Notes: a model not told the origin generated them from the letters alone. Positions 19,601-28,297 are shown, numbered from the stretch's first letter. The stretch is DNA of 64,000 bases from an uncultured Clostridia bacterium (GCA_944368775.1 CALVXB010000011.1:18667-82666), one strand, 5' to 3'. Program-made: numbers and translations.

Positions 19601-21309
19601 TCTTCTGCCCTCGCCTGCGAATCGCAGATCTCGCGGTACAGCGGGCAGCCCGCGTACAGCTGCGCGTGCGTGCCCTGCCCGACGATGCGGCCGTCTTCCA
19701 AAACGTAGATGACGTCGGCGCCCTGCAAAGAGGAGGCGCGCTGGGAGATGAGCACGGTGGTCACCCCTTCGAGCGCGGCGATGTTCGCGCGCACGGCGGC
19801 GTCCGTGCGGAAGTCGAGCGCCGAGCAGCTGTCGTCCAGCACGAGGATGCGCGGCTTTGCGGCGAGCGCGCGGGCGATGGTCAGCCGCTGCCGCTGCCCG
19901 CCCGAAAAGTTTTTGCCCCCCTCGGCGACGGGCTGGTCCAGCCCGCCCTTTTGCTGCACGAAGTCGTAGGCGCAGGCGGCGCGCAGCGCCTCCGCGAGCT
20001 CCTCGTCCGTCGCGCGCGCGTTGCCCCAGCAGAGGTTGGAGCGCACCGTGCCCGAAAAGAGGGCGGCGCTCTGCGGCACCACGCCGATGGCGGCGCGCAG
20101 CGCGCGCACGGGGAGGTCCTTGACGTCTTGCCCGAACACGCGCACGCGCCCCTTGCTCGCGTCGTACAGGCGGGGCAGCAGGCTGACGAGCGTCGTCTTG
20201 CCGCTGCCCGTGCCGCCGATGACGCCGACAGTCGCGCCCGCGGGCACGCGCAGAGAGATATCCGAAAGCGAATACTGCTCGGTGCCCGCGTACGAGAAGC
20301 TGACGTCCTCCATCTCGAAGGCGGGCGCGGAGAAGTCGAAGGCGGCGCTGCCCCCCTCGTCCATGGACGAGGGGGTGTCGAGCAGGTCGCTGACGCGGTT
20401 CATCGAGGCGTGCGCCTTGGTGAACAGGGAGACGAGATTGGAGATGACGATCATCGCGTTGAGGATCTGCGTCATGTAGTTGATGAGCGCGATGATCTCG
20501 CCGCTCGTCAACGCGCCGAAGTCCGCCTTTGCGCCGCTGAGCAGCAGGATGACGGCAACGCCGAAGTTGACGACGGCGTAGGTGAGCGGGTTGATCCACG
20601 CCGAGATGCGGCCGATGCGCACCGAGTTATCCAACATATCCTGCGCGGCCGCGTCAAAGCGGGCGCGCTCGTTTTCGCGGTTGGAGAAGGCGCGCACGAC
20701 GCGGGCGCCCTCGAGATTCTCCCCCGTGATCTGCGCGAGGCGGTCTAACTTTTGCTGGTTCTTCGCGTAGTAGGGCACCGTCTTTTGCATGATGATCCAA
20801 AGCACGAGCCCCACCCCCACCGACGCCGCCGCGACGATGAGGCCGAGCTGCCAATCGATGAGCAAACTGAGCAGGACGGAGCCGACGGCGATAAAGGGAG
20901 CGCGCACGACGAGGCGGATGATCATGGCGACGGCGCTCTGCATCTGGTTCACGTCGTTGATGACGCGGTTGACCAGCGACGCCGAGCCGATGCGGTCGAG
21001 CTCGCGATAAGAGAGTGTGTTGATGTGGCGGAAGAGGGCGTTGCGCACGTTCGTTCCGAACCCCTGCGAGGCGATGGAGGCGCTGCGCTGGCAGAAGAGC
21101 GCGCAGCCGAAGCCGACCGCGCCCATCGCGAGCATCAGCCCGCCCCCGCGCAGCACATAGCCGATATCCCCCGCCTCGACGCCGACGTCGATGACGTTTG
21201 CCATGACGAGGGGGACGAGCAGCTCGAGCGCCGCCTCGATCCACTTGAACAGCGGGCCGAGGATGCACTGCACCTTATAATTTTTCAGATACTGCAAGTA
21301 GCGTTTCAC
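19597..21309 (-). CDS. Heterodimeric ABC exporter, subunit with degenerate ATPase site
   Basis: The product is 570 aa: six-helix membrane domain, then the nucleotide-binding domain. Walker A is GGTGSGKTTL and the signature FSGGQRQRL is canonical. Walker B ends VLDDSCSALD, so the catalytic Glu is Asp. That is the mark of the degenerate site in heterodimeric exporters. The start is GTG at 21309, with GGTGAGAG upstream; no nearby ATG exists. It is the first gene of a two-gene operon behind a consensus-like promoter. It probably exports drugs, lipids or peptides. Confidence 0.9.
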   Translation of the reverse strand: MKRYLQYLKNYKVQCILGPLFKWIEAALELLVPLVMANVIDVGVEAGDIGYVLRGGGLMLAMGAVGFGCALFCQRSASIASQGFGTNVRNALFRHINTLSYRELDRIGSASLVNRVINDVNQMQSAVAMIIRLVVRAPFIAVGSVLLSLLIDWQLGLIVAAASVGVGLVLWIIMQKTVPYYAKNQQKLDRLAQITGENLEGARVVRAFSNRENERARFDAAAQDMLDNSVRIGRISAWINPLTYAVVNFGVAVILLLSGAKADFGALTSGEIIALINYMTQILNAMIVISNLVSLFTKAHASMNRVSDLLDTPSSMDEGGSAAFDFSAPAFEMEDVSFSYAGTEQYSLSDISLRVPAGATVGVIGGTGSGKTTLVSLLPRLYDASKGRVRVFGQDVKDLPVRALRAAIGVVPQSAALFSGTVRSNLCWGNARATDEELAEALRAACAYDFVQQKGGLDQPVAEGGKNFSGGQRQRLTIARALAAKPRILVLDDSCSALDFRTDAAVRANIAALEGVTTVLISQRASSLQGADVIYVLEDGRIVGQGTHAQLYAGCPLYREICDSQARAEE

Positions 21310-21338
21310 AGCTTTCTCTCACCGGGGATTTTTTCTTC

Positions 21339-21367
21339 ATTATAAAAAATCCGCCGCGCAAAAGCAA
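21339..21367 (-). promoter_or_regulatory. Promoter of the ABC exporter operon
   Basis: On the minus strand TTGCTT (21362-21367) and TATAAT (21339-21344) are 17 bp apart, 30 bp upstream of the GTG start. Confidence 0.75.
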
Positions 21368-21423
21368 GCGTTTGCGCGCGCGGGTGAAAATTTCCGGATA
21401 AAAAGGAGGCCTCTTACAAAGGC

Positions 21424-21453
21424 GGCGCGCCGCAGCGAAAGCTGCGGCGCGCC
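21424..21453 (-). terminator. Terminator hairpin of the 97-aa membrane protein
   Basis: A perfect 13-bp stem (21424-21436 with 21441-21453) has a GAAA loop on the plus strand. Only a short T stretch (CCTTTG) follows on the minus strand. Confidence 0.6.
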
Positions 21454-21459
21454 TGCCGG

Positions 21460-21753
21460 TCATTCGGATGCCGCGCGTGCGGCGAGCCGTTTCTTCTGCA
21501 CGGAGAGAAACAGCAGTTCTAAGAGACATAACCCGAGGACGAGCAGCCCGAACACGGCGACGACCAGCCCGATGCCCAGCACGTTGAGCGCACGATCCGT
21601 CGTCCAGGTGGAAGTGATGAGCAGCGCGCCCGACCGAAAGGCGCTCAATACCTGCCCGGCGATCGCGGTGACGTGGATCCCGACCGCCAGCATGGCCGCC
21701 GCGACGGCGATGCCGACGCCGCAGGCGATCTTCCTTCCCAAAAACTTCTTCAT
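21460..21753 (-). CDS. Small two-helix membrane protein
   Basis: The product is 97 aa. Two hydrophobic spans (about 10-30 and 55-80) flank a loop with SGALLITSTWTTDRAL; the tail is basic (QKKRLAARAASE). No family is recognised. The ATG at 21753 follows AGGAGGTGAAAGGC; a GTG three codons earlier overlaps that ribosome site and is rejected. It follows the AT-rich secreted-protein gene by 31 bp and may be cotranscribed with it. Confidence 0.65.
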   Translation of the reverse strand: MKKFLGRKIACGVGIAVAAAMLAVGIHVTAIAGQVLSAFRSGALLITSTWTTDRALNVLGIGLVVAVFGLLVLGLCLLELLFLSVQKKRLAARAASE

Positions 21754-21784
21754 GCCTTTCACCTCCTTACTTGATTGATAAGAA

Positions 21785-22540
21785 TTATGCCAATAAGTCT
21801 AATTCTTGCCATTTACATTCTAAATATTCGTTCGCTTCCCTTGTTCCATACATTTCTACTATACGACTCGGATGAACATACTTGAATGTATTTCCATCTA
21901 CACACAGCCCAGTATAATTATTATATGCAAAATTTCTATTTGTTGCACTCCCCGGAATTTCTTGTATTGAATCCTTCAACTTAGATGGCGTATACACAAA
22001 AAGAGTATTTGCGTCTACCTCCATAGAATCAGGAGCAATCTCATTCCAAATTTCCGAAGCAAAATAAGCGCAATTTTCAAACAAGCCCCAATTATTTAAT
22101 TCTAAACATCTATCACTAACTATTTCCAACTGTGATGTCGTAATTGTTATTGTTAATGATGCAGTATTGTTATCACCCAAGCCCCGATAAGCCTCTACAT
22201 TTAGCCACGTTCCAGCATGTAGCTCACCTGTATCTGGATCCATTAAATTGCCCCATGTGCCTACACTAAAAGTTTCACCAGACATGAGTGTCGTATTACA
22301 AAAATCATAAGAAGTGCTTGACTTATTTTCTATTACTAACCAAGCATGCCCAAAACCTTCGTCACTTGCACTACTCGAAGAGCTCCCTTCTCCATAAGAT
22401 GCATAAATTGATAACTGAATATTCCCGGCAGCATCTACCTTGGCACTATTAAACAAACATAAAATAAATACGCAAAAAAAGGCTATCGGTAAAAGAAACA
22501 AGCTGCTTCTTTTAATATATTTATATTTTTTAATTTTCAC
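21785..22540 (-). CDS. Secreted protein, possible permuted papain-like fold; AT-rich
   Basis: The product is 251 aa. A basic start and hydrophobic core (about 11-33, ending VDAAG) form a signal peptide. GFGHAWLVIENKSS (His near 65) and, later, ENCAYFASEIWNE (Cys near 155) give the His-then-Cys order of circularly permuted NlpC/P60-like enzymes (LRAT/YiiX type). This suggests a cysteine hydrolase of cell wall or lipid, but it is inference from two motifs. The start is GTG at 22540, only 3-4 bases from GGAG, so it is uncertain. The gene is far richer in A+T than all its neighbours, a sign of transfer. A strong promoter lies at 22624-22651. Confidence 0.6.
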   Translation of the reverse strand: MKIKKYKYIKRSSLFLLPIAFFCVFILCLFNSAKVDAAGNIQLSIYASYGEGSSSSSASDEGFGHAWLVIENKSSTSYDFCNTTLMSGETFSVGTWGNLMDPDTGELHAGTWLNVEAYRGLGDNNTASLTITITTSQLEIVSDRCLELNNWGLFENCAYFASEIWNEIAPDSMEVDANTLFVYTPSKLKDSIQEIPGSATNRNFAYNNYTGLCVDGNTFKYVHPSRIVEMYGTREANEYLECKWQELDLLA

Positions 22541-22550
22541 CCTCTCCTTT

Positions 22551-22595
22551 TTAAATTACATTTATTTGCTTAAACCTCCCCAATAATATCTGCAT
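22551..22595 (-). CDS. Possible 14-aa leader peptide
   Basis: ATG at 22595, preceded by GGGGGGTGATACCA, opens MQILLGRFKQINVI and a TAA just before the ribosome site of the secreted-protein gene. It lies inside that gene's 5' leader. It could couple or attenuate translation, or be chance in AT-rich DNA. Confidence 0.3.
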   Translation of the reverse strand: MQILLGRFKQINVI

Positions 22596-22623
22596 TGGTA
22601 TCACCCCCCCTATTTCTAATTCT

Positions 22624-22651
22624 ATTATAACATAAAACAACAATTTGTCAA
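22624..22651 (-). promoter_or_regulatory. Promoter of the AT-rich secreted-protein gene
   Basis: On the minus strand TTGACA (22646-22651) and TATAAT (22624-22629) are 16 bp apart. It lies at the sharp border between AT-rich and GC-rich DNA. Confidence 0.8.
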
Positions 22652-22686
22652 TACATTTGCGAAAAAAATCCTATCCGAACGGAAAA

Positions 22687-22731
22687 GGGCGGGCGTCCGG
22701 GGCGGGCATTCGGGCGGGCGTCCGGGGCGGG
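22687..22731. repeat. 20-bp direct repeat
   Basis: GGGCGGGCGTCCGGGGCGGG occurs at 22687-22706 and 22712-22731, a 25-bp period, directly at the right border of the AT-rich segment. Confidence 0.8.
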
Positions 22732-22751
22732 TGAAAATTTCCGCTCCCGCG

Positions 22752-22780
22752 TTGACAGGCGGGCCGCTTTGTGGTACAAT
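22752..22780 (+). promoter_or_regulatory. Promoter of the 72-aa gene
   Basis: TTGACA (22752-22757) and TACAAT (22775-22780) are 17 bp apart, 22 bp upstream of the ATG at 22803. Confidence 0.8.
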
Positions 22781-22802
22781 CGAAGAAAAAAGGAGCCGAC
22801 GC

Positions 22803-23021
22803 ATGGACAAGACGGACGAACTCATCGGAGAATATTGGCAGGCCGCCAAAGAGAAGGGATACAACGACGTGCGCGCCGAATGTTTGCTGGCGCTCGCCTG
22901 CTCGCAGCAGGCGGAGGAGCGATACGGGAGCCTGGAGCGGGCGGTCGCCGCGCTGCTGCTCCTGTGCCGCACCTGCAAGGACGACGCCGAATGCGAAGCG
23001 AAGTTCTGCGGCGAGGCGTAG
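22803..23021 (+). CDS. 72-aa cysteine-containing protein
   Basis: MDKTDELIGEYWQAAKEKGY opens a helical, soluble protein. It ends with LLCRTCKDDAECEAKFCGEA, with closely spaced cysteines that could bind metal. No family is recognised. AAGGAG lies seven bases before the ATG, a strong promoter 22 bp upstream and a near-perfect terminator 55 bp downstream, so this is an independent expressed gene. Confidence 0.7.
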   Translation: MDKTDELIGEYWQAAKEKGYNDVRAECLLALACSQQAEERYGSLERAVAALLLLCRTCKDDAECEAKFCGEA

Positions 23022-23076
23022 TCCGCCCCGACGCGGCCGCCCGTGCGGGCGCGCCGGAACGCGAGGCCGAGAGCGG

Positions 23077-23120
23077 AAGGCGGCGCCGCGCACGAATGTG
23101 CGCGGCGCCGCCTTATTTTT
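23077..23120 (+). terminator. Terminator after the 72-aa gene
   Basis: A perfect 17-bp stem (23077-23093 with 23098-23114, loop GAAT) is followed by ATTTTT on the plus strand. It lies between convergent genes. Confidence 0.85.
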
Positions 23121-23159
23121 ACATATGATCCCGCTTGGCAGAGAGCCGCCCCGCGCCGC

Positions 23160-24377
23160 TTATAAGAGGATGCACAGCACGCCGCCCCTGCCCTCGTTGA
23201 CGATGCGCGTCAGGGCGCGGCGCAGCTTTTCGCGCGCGTCGGGGGGCACCGTCTTTTCGCGCAGGCCGTCGCAGACCATGTCGCGGAAGGTGCGGCCGAA
23301 CAGCTCGGTGTTCCAAAAGACGTCGGCGTCGCGCTCGCAGCACTCGAGCATATTGCGGGCGAGCTGCTCGCCCTGCTCCCCCTCGCCTGTGATGGGGCTG
23401 ACGTCGCTGTGCACGTCGACGCGCACGATGTGGTAGGAGGGGGCGTCGGCGCGCAGGCGGATGCCGCACTTTGCGCCCCGGCGCACCAACTCGGGCGGGT
23501 GCAGCTGCGCTTCGCCGCCCGCCTGCACCACCGCGTAGCCGCCCGCCTCCGCCGCGGCAAACGCATTGGCGAAGCGCTCGTGAAAGCGCTTGGCGTCTTT
23601 CAGCGCGCGCACATACGCCATCAGCTGCAAATCGCCGCCGATCTCTTCGCCGCACTCTTCGGAGAGGACGCGGTAGAAGGCGCCCTCCTTGGCGGCGAAG
23701 CGGCAGCGCGCGCGGCCCGTCGCGGCGTCCGTCTCGCACGAGACAAATTCGAGGTCGCCGTCCGCAAACGCCTCGCCGATGGAAGCGCACCCGCGCAAGG
23801 TATCGATGTCCGGCGCGGCGGCGCGCACCCGCGCGAGGATGTCGGCGGCGAGCTTGCTGTCCTCGGGCAGCGCGCCCATCCAATCGGGCAGGATGATGTC
23901 CAGCCGCACGGGCGGGAAAGAGAGCAGCAGGCAGGAGAAAACCTCGTCCGCGTCCAGCCCTTCCGCCGCGTTCGCGGCGAGGGCGCGCTCTCCCCACGCC
24001 GCTAAAACGGCGCGGCAGCCATCCGACGCGGGGTCGGCGCTGTTGACGAGCACGATAAACGGCACCCCCGCCGCCGCGATTTTTGCGGCGATCTCCCCTT
24101 CTGCCGCGGCGATCTCCGCCCGTGAAAGCCCGCCGAAGGAGCCGTCTGACGTGACGAGGATGGCCGCGCCGCAGCCGGCGAGCGCGTCGGCATCCCCCAC
24201 GGCGACGGACACCCCCTCCTGCAAACTGAACGAGCCGTCCTCGCCATATTCCGCGCCCGAACTCTCCGCCAAAGCGCGCGCGGCGGTATGCCTGCCGCAC
24301 GCGGGCGGCCCGACGACCGCCACCTTGCAGCCGCCGCCCGCGCGGGCAGCGATGTCCCGATAGATCTGCTTTTCCAT
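23160..24377 (-). CDS. spoIVA: Stage IV sporulation protein A, short and with altered ATPase motif
   Basis: SpoIVA polymerises on the forespore as the coat base layer, using ATP. The C-terminal part is typical: FGRTFRDMVCDGL, then RIVNEGRGGVLCILL. The middle SYHIVRVDVHSDVSPI and the N-terminal AARAGGGCKVAVVG also fit the family. The product is 405 aa against about 490 in Bacillus. The P-loop reads GPPACGRHT (residues 23-31), with Arg for the essential Lys. Roughly 80 residues normally between the P-loop and the TTDGS-like segment are missing, including the usual Walker B region. The ATG at 24377 follows GGGGGAGGCTGTGCGT. A sigma-E-like promoter lies 61 bp upstream, as expected for spoIVA. Filament formation may therefore be ATP-independent, or lost. 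Confidence 0.85.
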   Translation of the reverse strand: MEKQIYRDIAARAGGGCKVAVVGPPACGRHTAARALAESSGAEYGEDGSFSLQEGVSVAVGDADALAGCGAAILVTSDGSFGGLSRAEIAAAEGEIAAKIAAAGVPFIVLVNSADPASDGCRAVLAAWGERALAANAAEGLDADEVFSCLLLSFPPVRLDIILPDWMGALPEDSKLAADILARVRAAAPDIDTLRGCASIGEAFADGDLEFVSCETDAATGRARCRFAAKEGAFYRVLSEECGEEIGGDLQLMAYVRALKDAKRFHERFANAFAAAEAGGYAVVQAGGEAQLHPPELVRRGAKCGIRLRADAPSYHIVRVDVHSDVSPITGEGEQGEQLARNMLECCERDADVFWNTELFGRTFRDMVCDGLREKTVPPDAREKLRRALTRIVNEGRGGVLCILL

Positions 24378-24437
24378 ACGCACAGCCTCCCCCGCCGCGT
24401 CTGCGGCAAGGGCTGCGCCCCGCCCGCGGCACAGTTC

Positions 24438-24466
24438 AGTATATGTGCCCCCATGCCGAAAAATGA
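24438..24466 (-). promoter_or_regulatory. Sigma-E-like promoter of spoIVA
   Basis: On the minus strand TCATTTT (24460-24466) and CATATACT (24438-24445) are 14 bp apart, matching KMATATT-N14-CATACANT with one mismatch in each box. spoIVA is sigma-E-dependent in Bacillus. Confidence 0.55.
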
Positions 24467-24533
24467 CAGCCGCTGCCCTACAACGCCGTTTTTGCCGCCG
24501 CCCGCGCCGCTCGAACAAAAGGCCGCCGCCCAT

Positions 24534-24570
24534 ACAAAAGGCCGGGGCGCCCCATGCGGGGCGCCCCGGC
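24534..24570 (-). terminator. Terminator of the TetR gene
   Basis: A perfect stem of at least 11 bp (CGGGGCGCCCC at 24543-24553 and its complement at 24558-24568, loop ATGC) is followed on the minus strand by CCTTTTG. The same 26-bp hairpin recurs at 25871-25896. Confidence 0.75.
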
Positions 24571-24580
24571 GCATCCGTCT

Positions 24581-25105
24581 TTACCTTTCATCTGCGAAGA
24601 TGGCATCGACCAGCGCCTGCGCGACGTCGGCGGGCTGCTCTGCGCATCCGTTGTTCAGCCACGCCATCGACACGTTGTACAGCATCCCCGCGTACAGGTA
24701 GGGCGTGTAGCGGCTGCTGCCGGGGTGGTCGCGCTCGAAGGTAGACACAAATTCTTTATTCAAAAAATCGAGATAGAGGTACTCGAGGCGGGCGCGCTGC
24801 AGCATGCGAATGGGCCGCTCGTTTTCGCGGAAGAGCTCGAGGACGCCGATGATGACGTCGCGGTAGTCCTCCTTGCAGCGCGGAAAGTAGTGCTGCGAAA
24901 AGATATATGCGCGCTTGGTGTGCTCGAGGTAGTAGGCAATGACCTCCTCCTTGCTCTTGAAGTAGCGGTAGAAGGTCGCCCGCCCGACGCCCGCCTTGCG
25001 GGCGATATCGGTGACGCTGATCTTTTCGTACGCATACTCGTCCATCAGGCGGAAGAGCGCCTGCACGATGTAGTGCCGGGTGTACTCTTCGGGCGCGTAT
25101 TCCAT
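24581..25105 (-). CDS. TetR-family transcriptional regulator
   Basis: The product is 174 aa. The N-terminal HTH reads ISVTDIARKAGVGRATFYRY, followed by FKSKEEVIAYYLEH, the classic TetR junction. The C-terminal ligand domain resembles the TetR_C type of Firmicutes regulators (FRENERPIRMLQRARLEYLY). The ATG at 25105 follows GGGGAGGTTGTGTTTC. It is divergent from a two-helix membrane protein, and the two promoters face each other over one shared -10 inside a dyad (25191-25225). So it probably represses itself and that neighbour. The ligand is unknown. Confidence 0.85.
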   Translation of the reverse strand: MEYAPEEYTRHYIVQALFRLMDEYAYEKISVTDIARKAGVGRATFYRYFKSKEEVIAYYLEHTKRAYIFSQHYFPRCKEDYRDVIIGVLELFRENERPIRMLQRARLEYLYLDFLNKEFVSTFERDHPGSSRYTPYLYAGMLYNVSMAWLNNGCAEQPADVAQALVDAIFADER

Positions 25106-25179
25106 GAAACACAACCTCCCCTTCTGTCTCATCCGCGCCGACAGTTCGGCGCGCTCTGTCTCGACCGCCGCGCAGGCGG

Positions 25180-25208
25180 TTGCTTTTGCCTTCCGTTTGT
25201 ATTATGAT
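25180..25208 (+). promoter_or_regulatory. Promoter of the membrane protein gene at 25303
   Basis: TTGCTT (25180-25185) and TATGAT (25203-25208) are 17 bp apart. The -10 overlaps the -10 of the opposite tetR promoter. Confidence 0.65.
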
Positions 25209-25225
25209 ACACCTGTCTTACGGAA
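25191..25225. promoter_or_regulatory. Candidate TetR operator
   Basis: The arms TTCCGT (25191-25196) and ACGGAA (25220-25225) form a dyad centred on the shared -10. An inner palindrome GTAT-TATG-ATAC covers the core. Its position would block both promoters. Confidence 0.45.
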
Positions 25226-25232
25226 AAGTCAA
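25204..25232 (-). promoter_or_regulatory. tetR promoter
   Basis: On the minus strand TTGACT (25227-25232) and TATCAT (25204-25209) are 17 bp apart. Confidence 0.75.
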
Positions 25233-25302
25233 CCGAAACGCGCGAACGGGCGGCTGCCGCAGGGCAATTCAGATTGGGGCGAAGCCCCGAAGGAGCAACA
25301 AT

Positions 25303-25839
25303 ATGCAGGAAAGAGATTTTGTCACCTATGAATACAAGACAGTCAGCGTAAAGGCGCAGGATCAGTCCCGCGCCGCCGACCTGTACGAGGCGTTCGGCTG
25401 GGAGATCACCGCGTCCGAGCCCGCCGTTGCGGGCGGCGTCACCCTCTCCCTCAAGCGCGACCGCAAGCTGCCCCACCGCGCCGAACTCAACCGCCTCGAG
25501 CGGCAGGCGGAGGGCGTCGCCGCCAACATCGACCGGCTGCAGCGCTCGAAGACGCTGGGCGCGGACGTCTTCGCGTACATCTTCGGCGTCGTCGCGGCGC
25601 TCATCCTCGGCGGCGGCATGTGCCTGGTGATGCTCGTCGAAGGCAGCCTGCCCGCCCTCATCGGCGGCATCGCGCTGGGCGTCGTGGGCATCGCGCTCTG
25701 CTGTGTCAACTACCCCATCCGCCAGAAGATCGCCGCGAACAAGACCAAACAGGTGCTGCCGCTCATCGACGAGAGCGAAGAAAAGCTCGCCAACCTGCTC
25801 GAACAGGGAGACGGCCTGCTGCGCGCCGACGTGATCTGA
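25303..25839 (+). CDS. Two-helix membrane protein with cytoplasmic flanks
   Basis: The product is 178 aa. A soluble N-terminal part (KTVSVKAQDQSRAADLYEAF) is followed by a coiled-coil-like stretch RAELNRLERQAEGVAANIDR. Then come two hydrophobic spans (about 90-112 and 116-138) and a charged C-terminus. No named family is recognised. AAGGAG lies eight bases before the ATG at 25303. It shares a divergent control region with the TetR gene and is the likely target of that regulator. A hairpin GGGGC-GAA-GCCCC is in its leader near 25276. Confidence 0.7.
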   Translation: MQERDFVTYEYKTVSVKAQDQSRAADLYEAFGWEITASEPAVAGGVTLSLKRDRKLPHRAELNRLERQAEGVAANIDRLQRSKTLGADVFAYIFGVVAALILGGGMCLVMLVEGSLPALIGGIALGVVGIALCCVNYPIRQKIAANKTKQVLPLIDESEEKLANLLEQGDGLLRADVI

Positions 25840-25870
25840 TCGCATCGATAAAAAGAACGGGTATCAAGAA

Positions 25871-25896
25871 CGGGGCGCCCCATGCGGGGCGCCCCG
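25871..25896. terminator. Bidirectional terminator hairpin, second copy
   Basis: The 11-bp arms and ATGC loop are identical over 26 bp to the hairpin at 24543-24568. It lies between the plus-strand membrane protein and convergent plsY. T-runs are weak. Confidence 0.6.
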
Positions 25897-25950
25897 GATG
25901 CCGTTTCAATACGGCCGCGCGAAACAAATTCAAACCCGCCGAGCGGCGAT

Positions 25951-26685
25951 CTACCCGCGCGACTCCTTTTTGCCGTGCGAGAGCTTTTTGACGGAGGTGT
26001 GGTGCTCCTCCCCCGCGAGCAGCGCGAGGATGTTTTTGCGGTGCGCGAACCAGGTGAGGAAGCAGTCGAAGAGCAGCAGCAAAAAGACTGCGACGACGAA
26101 GGCGTTGGTCTCCTCCCCCGCGTAGCGCAGGCAGAAGAGGATGCCCTGCACCGCCGCGAGCAGCGACACGCCGAGCAGCGAGCCCATCGAGCCCCACTCG
26201 CTCGCCCAGATATAAAAGAGGGTGAGCACGAGGATGCCGAGCACGACGAAGATCATCCACCAATACTCGCAGCAGAGGGCGAAGGCGAACATGCCCAGCG
26301 TGGAGGCGATGCCCTTGCCCCCCTTGAACTTCATGGTGACGGGGTAGATGTGCCCGACGATGACGGAGACGCCGCACACATAGCGGGCGAGGTCGGAGAC
26401 GAGCACGTCTGTGCCCGCGAACACATAGCCGCGAAAGATGAGGTAGGCGACGAGCACGGGCAGCCCGCCCTTGATCATATCCAAAAAGAGGGTGAGCGCG
26501 CCGATCTTGAGGCCGAATTGGCGGCTCATGTTCATGGTGCCGGGGTTGCCGCTGCCCATGTGGCGGACGTCTTTATGCTTGATCTTGGAGATGAGCAGGG
26601 CGAAGTTGAAGCAGCCGATCAGGTAAGAGACGACCGCCATCACGATGAACCAATACCAGATATCGGAAAATTGCAGCGTTTGCAT
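25951..26685 (-). CDS. plsY: Glycerol-3-phosphate acyltransferase PlsY
   Basis: The product is 244 aa. It transfers the acyl group of acyl-phosphate to glycerol-3-phosphate, the first step of phospholipid synthesis, in the membrane. The PlsY motifs are in order: MGSGNPGTMN near residue 44, KFKGGKGIAS near 120, and AHRKNI near 215. Several hydrophobic helices lie between. It is longer than the typical 200 aa, mostly through an extended central membrane part and a basic tail. The ATG at 26685 follows GAGGAGGGCGCC. It lies 10 bp behind der and is cotranscribed with it, a common pairing. Confidence 0.93.
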   Translation of the reverse strand: MQTLQFSDIWYWFIVMAVVSYLIGCFNFALLISKIKHKDVRHMGSGNPGTMNMSRQFGLKIGALTLFLDMIKGGLPVLVAYLIFRGYVFAGTDVLVSDLARYVCGVSVIVGHIYPVTMKFKGGKGIASTLGMFAFALCCEYWWMIFVVLGILVLTLFYIWASEWGSMGSLLGVSLLAAVQGILFCLRYAGEETNAFVVAVFLLLLFDCFLTWFAHRKNILALLAGEEHHTSVKKLSHGKKESRG

Positions 26686-26695
26686 GGCGCCCTCC

Positions 26696-28024
<1,329 letters not shown>

Positions 28025-28128
28025 TGCTTTTCTCTCCTTGGCGCGCTCGCGCCCTTTTTCTCTCGCGGCGGGGCATGCCCTGCGCGTTTCGCTTATGGCG
28101 GCACTTGCCGCCGCCCTTATCCACATCT

Positions 28129-28157
28129 ATTATACAAGATTGCGCGCGGTTTGTAAA
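28129..28157 (-). promoter_or_regulatory. der-plsY promoter
   Basis: On the minus strand TTTACA (28152-28157) and TATAAT (28129-28134) are 17 bp apart. A short hairpin GGCGGC/GCCGCC in the leader (about 28097-28113) precedes der. Confidence 0.75.
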
Positions 28158-28255
28158 GAAAAAACGCCGCCGCGCCCGCCTTTGCTCCCCTCTCCCCGCC
28201 GCACGCATTGCCCGCTCAATACGCCGCGGCGCGGCGCGCACACCGCGCCGGCACG

Positions 28256-28297
28256 CAAAAAGAAGGAGGCCCGCACGGCGAGCCCCCCCCTTCTTTC
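28256..28297 (-). terminator. Terminator of the 101-aa membrane protein
   Basis: An imperfect stem built on GAAGG and CCTTC is followed on the minus strand by TTTTT (28261-28257). Confidence 0.6.

Noticed and set aside
23119..24432. A second long minus-strand frame of about 437 codons overlapping spoIVA
   Set aside because: Its product is an Arg/Gly-rich out-of-frame reading of spoIVA with no domain.
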